DNA from: Liquidambar formosana
Taxonomy: Eukaryota; Streptophyta; Magnoliopsida; Saxifragales; Altingiaceae
NCBI GenBank assembly: GCA_039720395.1
Contig: CM077823.1
Location: 37,740,536 to 37,804,535 of the forward strand
DNA length: 64,000 bases
Direction of reading: 5' to 3'
Shown: piece after piece, positions 57,629-64,000 of the stretch
Position numbering within the stretch: position 1 is the stretch's first letter
How the letters are laid out: each line of letters begins with the position of its first letter
The notes under the pieces: generated by a model
What the model was told of the DNA's origin: nothing
What the model saw: the letters and a program-made list of their open reading frames with translations, nothing else
Database searches by the model: none
Position numbers and translations under genes: made by a program

Positions 57629-59800
57629 AAACATTGTAATCCCCACCTAGTACCATGTACTGATTTTTATTTATATTTTAAAACAAAATTATTGCCATTA
57701 TGTTAAATTTAAATCCTTAAGTCCATTATATAGTAACGAAAAATTGTTAATTAAGTTAAGACAATTGATCAAAATTTGATATTATTTCTCATCTAACAGT
57801 ATTTTGCATGCTTTCTCTGTTAATTTTTTTATTAGTATGTATGAATAATCCATTGTAATATATTTTTTATTGAACTTTTACCAAATCATAACTCAATGTT
57901 TATCCCTTATGTTGGAATGCTCGTCTAAAATAGCTAAAAGAAATGCTCATGGCAAGAGGAATGAGGGTGACCTCTTTCCATCCCCATTATTTCTTCTCCT
58001 TTTTTTTGGGGGATGAGTCGAGTAGTTGTAGGGAAGAAACTCATATGAAGACGTGTGTAGAAAATGTGCTTTTGCAAAAGTTTGAACCCAACTATAAAGT
58101 ATAATTTATCATTCAAACTTGTTAGCATCTACAATTTAACCCTGTTAAGGAATGACACTTTAAAACAATTCTTAAAATTCAAAAAGAAAAAAAAATCTAT
58201 TCAAAGGTTCTGTGTCCCACCCTTGTATCAAGCCATTATTTATGGTCTTTGTATAATCTTTATTATCTTGTGTCATCTAAAGAAGAGACTTCTCATCATT
58301 TTACTTTTTTGTTAAAGGATAAAGATCCCACCTTTATATTCACCACGATTACCATCTTTAAACTTGAATTTGAATTCCCGTAAGGGCAATCATCTTTATT
58401 CTATTAATTCATTAATTATAGAATGTTTGTATGTTCTGTTCTTGCCCAATACCCAAAAATGTAAAGTACGAAAAAGTGTAAAAAGTTTGTTTTTTTTTTT
58501 TTTTGGGACACACATTAATATTTTTTTTTCTTTTATTTTTGTTTTTGCTTTTTTGGGAGGGGAGGGTACCTTACAGTGTTGCAGGCTTGCATTAAATTTC
58601 CTTTTGAGTTGTTTGTTTTTAGGCTTTTTTTTTTTTTTTTTTTTGATAAATGTTTTTAGTCAACTTTTGTAGAGTTGCAGGCTTGCATCAAATTTCTCTT
58701 GTGGTTTTAGTTTCCTTCCTTCTGTTTTATATTATTTTCTCCCTGCTTTTTTTTTTTTTTTTGGGGGTGGTGGGGGGTTTTCCCCCTTTGTTCAACTTTC
58801 AGTTTTAGTTTTGTATAATCCAAATGCCTCTGAAATGGGTCAACATTTTGATGATAATTGCATGCGAATTGTGCACATGCGGGACTAGTTTAAACCCAAA
58901 TTTCAGCGGATTGGAGGATAATTTTTTTTTTTTCCTTTGTATTGAACATTTTAGTTCAATATAACCCAAAATTCCTAATACCTCTTAAACTAGTCAACAT
59001 GTTGATGATAATTGCAAGTGAACTTTCTATCTCGTGGAGCTGCTTTGAGTTTATCTCAACAAGAATATGCCGTAGATACCCACTTTTGGCTTTTAAAAAA
59101 ATGATAATAATTTTTTGGTTTGAAAGGGAAGATATTAAGCACAAGCAATAAATGATAGCCTAGGATTTTGGTTAATTGATGGTTTGGCTAAAGTACTTGT
59201 CCCTACCTCTTGGGATAAATCTTGGTCGGATAGGGTAGAAAGAAAGATCTCCTCTACCACAACTTGGATTCGTCAAGCTCTAATGAAATTTTGGTTCACC
59301 TCTTAGCTTTTTTTTTTTTGGCTTACATTGCATTCACATTACCGAGTGTCGACCCCTGTTTTGGAGGACACTTTATATTGACCGCAATCGAATTAAAGCT
59401 CAAACTAGTTTATCAAATGAAAATTTACGTTGCTGTTGCTCTAAATTTTTTTGCTTAGTCGGATTAGGGATAATCTTTTTCCGACTACCATTCAAATAAC
59501 TCGAGTTGCACATAGAGGCACTCTTATAAGGCCTATTTGATTCTTGTGGGTGATTGGTCCTTGTGGGCTTGTGACCTGGTATCCAAGTAAGATTGGGGTG
59601 TAGTCACCCTAGGGGTTGAATTCCTTCTAAAGAAGTTACTTTTCATATACTTGTTTGGTTTACGAGGAATTTGTAAGAAAAGAGAGCATTGATTTTCTAG
59701 CAATATATATATATAAAAAAAAAAAAAAGGGTTTTGAGGTAAATAATCATTTAATCTCTTAGATATCGACTTCATCTCAATGGTTATGCTACGATGCCCT
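57629..59800. repeat. Segmental repeat, copy 2 (right of CPSF73-I)
   Basis: Direct repeat of 43784-47177, with substitutions and indels throughout. It lacks the hAT MITE and one of the internal duplications. The two copies flank the whole CPSF73-I gene at about 13.8 kb spacing. Confidence 0.88.
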
Positions 59801-60368
59801 CAAAGCCTATGCATCTTGTGTTCACTTGTGCTCACTATCAATTCATAATCTAAATTACTTAACACAACAATGCTTCAAAAATCACAAAAAATGTAACATT
59901 AATGGTAGGCTAAGTTGGTATTTTTTGGCCCACCTCCTTGGAGACTGCAGAGGAATGAAACCCACATCCCAACCAAATTTGAGTCATCCATCATTTTCCT
60001 TTGAGAACTTGCCATAATCAAGTAGATCCACTAATCGATTTATCCAAATAGTTTTAAAACTATTTATGGCCCACCCCACCAATTAAAATGCGCAGGCATG
60101 CATGATTAGTGGATCTACATTATTAATCATGTCTTAAGACCCTGGAGAGTCTCTAGAGTTATCCAGATCCATAGAGACCATAACCTTATCCTCTACAATA
60201 TTTAATGAGCAAAGCTTCCAAGAAAGCAGATCCATATTCTTATCATGCACCCCCCCTTCCTTTTGTTATTTTCCCTCGGTTTTTGCTGAGCAAGAGAAGA
60301 ATTCAAATCTTATGAAACCTATTATTTTTATAACTACATCAAATTTCAAACTCCTAACTTTATCCCTT

Positions 60369-60500
60369 ATAAGTGTCAATGGCATGATAGTCTAATAGCA
60401 TTCTTTTCAGTTATTGAATGAGTGATCTTAGGTTCAAATTTGTAGAAAACTATTAATGCCCATTTATTGGTATTAGGGAAATTTGAGTAAATTCTATCAA

Positions 60501-60534
<34 letters not shown>

Positions 60535-60546
60535 GAGAGAGAAACC
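60369..60546 (+). mobile_element. tRNA-derived SINE with poly(A) tail
   Basis: 178 bp with an A-box-like TGGCATGATAGTCTAATAGC, a B-box-like GGTTCAAATTT and an A run of about 28 (60505-60532) followed by GA repeats. It is flanked by TATCCCTT (60361-60368 and 60547-60554), with some similarity extending further. Same family as 41905-42035. Confidence 0.75.
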
Positions 60547-60975
60547 TATCCCTTCTATGTAGAGGCCAATATACATACGTTATTACAAGATTGCTATCAA
60601 CTCTACCATTAATTTTCTTCGCTTTTCTGTAAATTTTAATACACTTGCCAAAATATGAGACCTCAAATAAATGTAAACATATGGGTATTGTGATCATGAT
60701 TTCAATCTTAAATTGCAGTTTGATTGAATTGTCTCGACGAAATTTGAGAAGTTCAAATTATTCGACTTCTTACATATAGGAAAGATTATCCTTATTTATA
60801 GGACAAGTTTTTTGGGGTTAAAACTTAGCCGACAAGACTAAAACATGACTCACAAAATCGTACAAATAATTATAATAACAAAGTTCTCGAATTATTTCGA
60901 ATATTTATGAAATGACAACATGTTTTACTTAGTAAGTTAATTTTCTTTAGTTTTCTTACTTATAAAAAAATTACA

Positions 60976-60980
<5 letters not shown>

Positions 60981-61021
<41 letters not shown>
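60981..61021. repeat. (TA)n microsatellite
   Basis: About 20 TA units directly adjoin the foldback element at 61021. Confidence 0.95.
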
Positions 61022-61025
<4 letters not shown>

Positions 61026-61195
61026 GTGATCCCATCAGCACGTGCTGATATAAGTTACATCAGCACTATGCATTGAGGGTTGTATCCCTTGCATTGATTC
61101 AATGCACCTCACATCCCACTAATGCACAAGGTACAACTCCAAATGCAGGTTTTGACATAAGTTATATCAGCACGTGCTTACCTGATCATCATCCT
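61021..61195. repeat. Foldback element, copy 2, with perfect CAGCACGTGCTG palindrome
   Basis: Reverse-complement homologue of 26957-27122. The ends carry ATCAGCACGTGCTGATATAA and its inverse ATATCAGCACGTGC. Setting in TA repeats on both sides suggests a TA target preference. CACGTG is also the plant G-box core. Confidence 0.82.
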
Positions 61196-61216
61196 ATATA
61201 TATATATATATATATT

Positions 61217-61273
61217 ACTCCAAATGTAGGTTTTGACATAAGTTATATCAACACGTGCTTACCTGATCATCAT

Positions 61274-61276
<3 letters not shown>
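61217..61276. repeat. 60-bp partial duplication of the foldback element
   Basis: A near-identical copy of 61136-61195, separated from it by a (TA)n run and followed by a second (TA)n run (to about 61311). The unit together with TA repeats has been duplicated in tandem. Confidence 0.92.
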
Positions 61277-61320
<44 letters not shown>

Positions 61321-61605
61321 TTTACACATAACTCAGAACTTAAAAGTTATTTTCCTACCAAATAAATTTTCAATCTCTCATTTGTTATACCAAATGCAGT
61401 GTATGAGTGTATGAGTGCATCAAAAATCATTTAAATTTGCAGTGTAGTTCAAGAGAAGAGCTCACACAAAAATACACGAGGCCGCCTACATCTAGCATTT
61501 CCCCATACAACCAGGAAACCCCGCCCAATTCGGTACTCGCTGAGGTGGACAAAATCTCCAAACTCGCGGCCAAATACGTACACCTGTCAACCCCTTCCAC
61601 CACAA

Positions 61606-61613
61606 TATAAAAT
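61606..61613 (+). promoter_or_regulatory. Probable TATA box of the BTB/POZ gene
   Basis: TATAAAAT 84 bp upstream of the ATG at 61690, implying a leader of about 50 nt. Confidence 0.6.
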
Positions 61614-61689
61614 AAAACTGCTCTGATCTTCATCTTCAAAATCCTCCGCCTTCTTCTTCACGGGTTTAAACGACACACAGCGCTGAGAA

Positions 61690-62887
61690 ATGATCCCAGG
61701 TGGACCAACCAAGAAGCGACGCGTGGCAAGCTACGCCAGCCGTCTCTCCTCCACCGTCGCCGTCATCGACTCCTCCCGCCCCGACGGATCCCTAACCGAA
61801 GCCTCTCAAAGACCGCCACTCCTCCGCCGCACCACGTCCTCATCCGCCGCCGTCACCGGATTCAATGACTCCTCCACCGCCGATGTCATCCTCCGCCTCT
61901 TCCTCGAACCTTCCCCATTCGAATTGGACTCCGATTCTATCTCCGCTGTCGATTCCGTCGACCAAGCCGACGTCCAGATCTACCTACACTCCGACGTTCT
62001 CCGCCGCGCCAAATACTTCGCCGCGGTGTTATCGGACCGATGGCAGCAGCAGCGAGGTTCCGGCGATTGGGAGGCTCCGTCTCCAGTCGCGCAAGGTTTT
62101 CCGCCTCAATTTGGGCGTTTCGGCCTCCGCCGGTTCGATCGACACTCATTTGACGGTTCTCCAGCTTCTATACACCTTCGATTTCTCTGCCACTATCGAT
62201 AGCGCATCGGCGGCGCTGTCGATCCTTCCCGTCGCGCTCGAGCTGTTGTTCGAAGATTGCATTAGGTCTTGCGTTCGATTCCTTGAGGTCGTGCCGTGGA
62301 GCGAAGAGGAAGAGAAGAAGGTTCTGAGTTTGGTTCCGCTTCTAGGAGAGGAAGAATCGAGAGAGTTACTCGCTAGGGTTTCGCCTACGCAGAACGATTC
62401 GTCGGAGGAGATGCTACACGGTTTGATTCTCGCCGCCATTCACAACCATCCGAACATGGCGTTCGTGAAGGCGTTCGTCGCGAAGCTCTTGAGGGACTTC
62501 TCGTCGAGGGAGTCGGCGCAGCGGGTGCTCGAAAGGGCGTTCGAGACGAGCTTGAAGGTCGTGAAGGGATCCTTGGAGGAGTATTCAAGTCCAGATTTTC
62601 GAGGGGATCATAATGAGACGGAGGCGATTCAGAGGCTGAATCTGCACACGGCGATGACAAATGGGAAGCATTTGTTATGGTTAGTTGAGAGGATGATTGA
62701 GTTGAGGGTGGCTGATACGGCGGTGAAGGAGTGGAGTGAGCAGGCGGCATTCACGGCAGATTTGCTGAGGGCTTTTCGCGATGATGCGTGGAGGAATATT
62801 GTGCCGGGGCTTCCTGCTGTCGTGCTTCGGTGCACTAGCAGGCTCGCCAATGCAGTCGTTGCTGGGTCCATTTTGGCTGCTAGACAG
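61690..62887 (+). CDS. BTB/POZ domain protein, first exon, partial, with frame break
   Basis: Plant BTB/POZ protein of the type of Arabidopsis At1g63850/At5g60050; such proteins often act as Cullin3 adaptors, but the substrate is unknown. It starts MIPGGPTKKRRVAS, with a basic cluster (8-11) that could be a nuclear signal, then a Ser-rich part and the BTB start (STADVILRLF, IYLHSDVLRRAKYFAAVLSD). This frame ends at 62202, but the rest of the family sequence (KVFRLNLG, HLTVLQLLYTFDF, VALELLFEDC, PWSEEEEKKVLSLVPLL, AFRDDAWRNIVPGLP) continues in the +1 frame from about 62045-62095. So one base too many lies within the BTB domain, or the gene is damaged. The exon closes at AARQ/GT at 62887; no further exon was seen before the window ends. 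Confidence 0.88.
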
Positions 62888-64000
62888 GTATTGCTTTTCC
62901 AATTTTATTGGTATAGTCAATACGTTTTCTCCAAATTGATTGTTGCATTGTCCTCCATGGGATTTAATGGTTGATGTTTTTGAGTGAATACTGAATTTAT
63001 ATGCACTACTTGTTGCTTGTTAGTCGCAATTTGAATTGGGAATTTTTAATTGCAAAAAATTTCGCTGTTGGAAACTGTAAATGAATCGGACGAATAATCG
63101 TGCTTAGAGTGCTACTGCAATTATCCCATGTATCCCAGGTGAAATTATTGGCTTTATTCGTGAGTTGTGACCATCATGCGTTCAAGGCATTTATTGTGAA
63201 AATTTTGCCATGGTGAATGATTGTTGTTCACTAGACATTTCTGGTGCTGATGTTTCCTTTGTGTGTGACTGTGGTATGACTTTTATTGCTAATATGATAT
63301 GTTGGAGATGTTATAATTTTTATAAGCTTTCCTATTACCTCATTCTTTTGTACTTGGAGAAAAACCAGAGGAATGATTATTATATACTAAACTTGTTTTC
63401 CTCAAAACTTATATTAGGACATGACAATAATGCACCTAATTGTTTCTAGTTAGCCAATTCTTGTTCTCGTTCCCCAATAGTCTATTTCAAATGCTTATTT
63501 GGAATCATATGTTAATTTGCATTTATTTTTAATACTCTAGTTGACATTTTTACCTTGAAATGATTGTTTTACCTCTCAAACACACCACCCTCACTTATGA
63601 GAGTCTTGTTCACTCTCATTTTCATCACTAGGAGACAATGACACGTGCATCTTAGAGTCTTGACCTTTTTAAGAAGAAATTGAAAAATTGGGTGCATAGT
63701 CTAGAAGGGAGAGAATTTGTTGTAAGAAATGAGGAATTGAGAAGAAGGAGAAGCAAGTTGAGTATTGGAGGAGGTTTTTAAGGAAAATGAATTTTATTTT
63801 TCTTGAATAGGGACCATTTTTTGTCATCCACCAAGTTCAACTTATGGTGAATAGTTCTAAAATTTTTTACACCTAATAAGAAAGTCCAATTAGCATGATG
63901 GTCCATCATTGCAAAAAGTAATGACGGACACGCAGACATGTGGACACGTGTCCGATATATGACTTCTATATACATTTTACGAACACGTGTTCCTGTGTCC
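62888..64000 (+). other. First intron of the BTB gene (to window end)
   Basis: Begins GTATTGC right after the exon. Up to 64000 I see AT-rich DNA with no coding segment of the family, so the remaining exon(s) should lie beyond the window. Premature end of the gene is possible but less likely. Confidence 0.5.

Noticed and set aside
61073..61414. 113-aa open frame with repeated segments
   Set aside because: The repeats are the duplicated foldback element and (TA)n runs, not protein-coding sequence.
1..64000. A novel multi-gene system (defence, biosynthetic cluster or similar)
   Set aside because: The five genes belong to well-known, functionally unrelated plant families, most with expected lengths and neighbours. 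The unusual content is transposons, duplications and probable sequence errors.

Overview
This is a 64 kb piece of a plant nuclear genome, almost certainly from a dicot. It is AT-rich, its genes have several GT-AG introns, and it is full of short non-coding transposons. Every protein family recognised here is plant-type: a GH17 glucanase with an X8/CBM43 tail, a plant cyclase-associated protein, a plant receptor-like kinase, plant CPSF73-I and a plant BTB/POZ protein. No bacterial, viral or organellar segment was seen. The exon models below were built by hand from splice signals, reading-frame continuity and family knowledge; each one closes arithmetically.

Layout: a tRNA-Glu(UUC) gene on the minus strand (637-708); a secreted beta-1,3-glucanase on the minus strand (2874-8798, 5 exons, 438 aa); a repeat-rich gap (about 9.2-17.4 kb) holding a tandem duplication of about 2 kb; cyclase-associated protein CAP on the minus strand (17694-25227, 10 exons, 475 aa); a gap with several MITEs (25.4-31.1 kb); a membrane-anchored receptor-like Ser/Thr kinase on the minus strand (31113-36035, 7 exons, 500 aa); a gene-free stretch (36.4-47.9 kb); the mRNA 3'-end endonuclease CPSF73-I on the minus strand (47976-54112, 5 coding exons); another gap (55.4-61.6 kb); and the first exon of a BTB/POZ gene on the plus strand (61690-62887), which runs off the window. 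The neighbouring genes act in unrelated processes (cell-wall glucan, actin turnover, signalling, mRNA 3' processing, a BTB protein). The order glucanase - CAP - kinase matches the Arabidopsis order At4g34480 - At4g34490 - At4g34500 as I recall it, so this is probably conserved ancestral order rather than a functional cluster.

The non-genic part is the more informative half. Many small elements can be delimited to the base by target-site duplications (TSDs): hAT (8 bp), MULE-like (9-11 bp), PIF/Tourist (TAA/TTA), Stowaway (TA), three SINEs, a 5'-truncated LINE, and two insertions consisting of little more than a poly(A) tail. In the 13.0-17.4 kb tandem duplication each unit carries insertions that the other lacks, so empty and filled sites sit side by side. 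A MULE-like element with a retroelement fragment nested inside it lies in CAP intron 3.

Two adjacent genes, CPSF73-I and the BTB gene, each show a +1 frame break inside a conserved reading frame. Extra-base errors in the assembly are the likeliest common cause; real lesions or recoding are the alternatives. I found no convincing novel multi-gene system.
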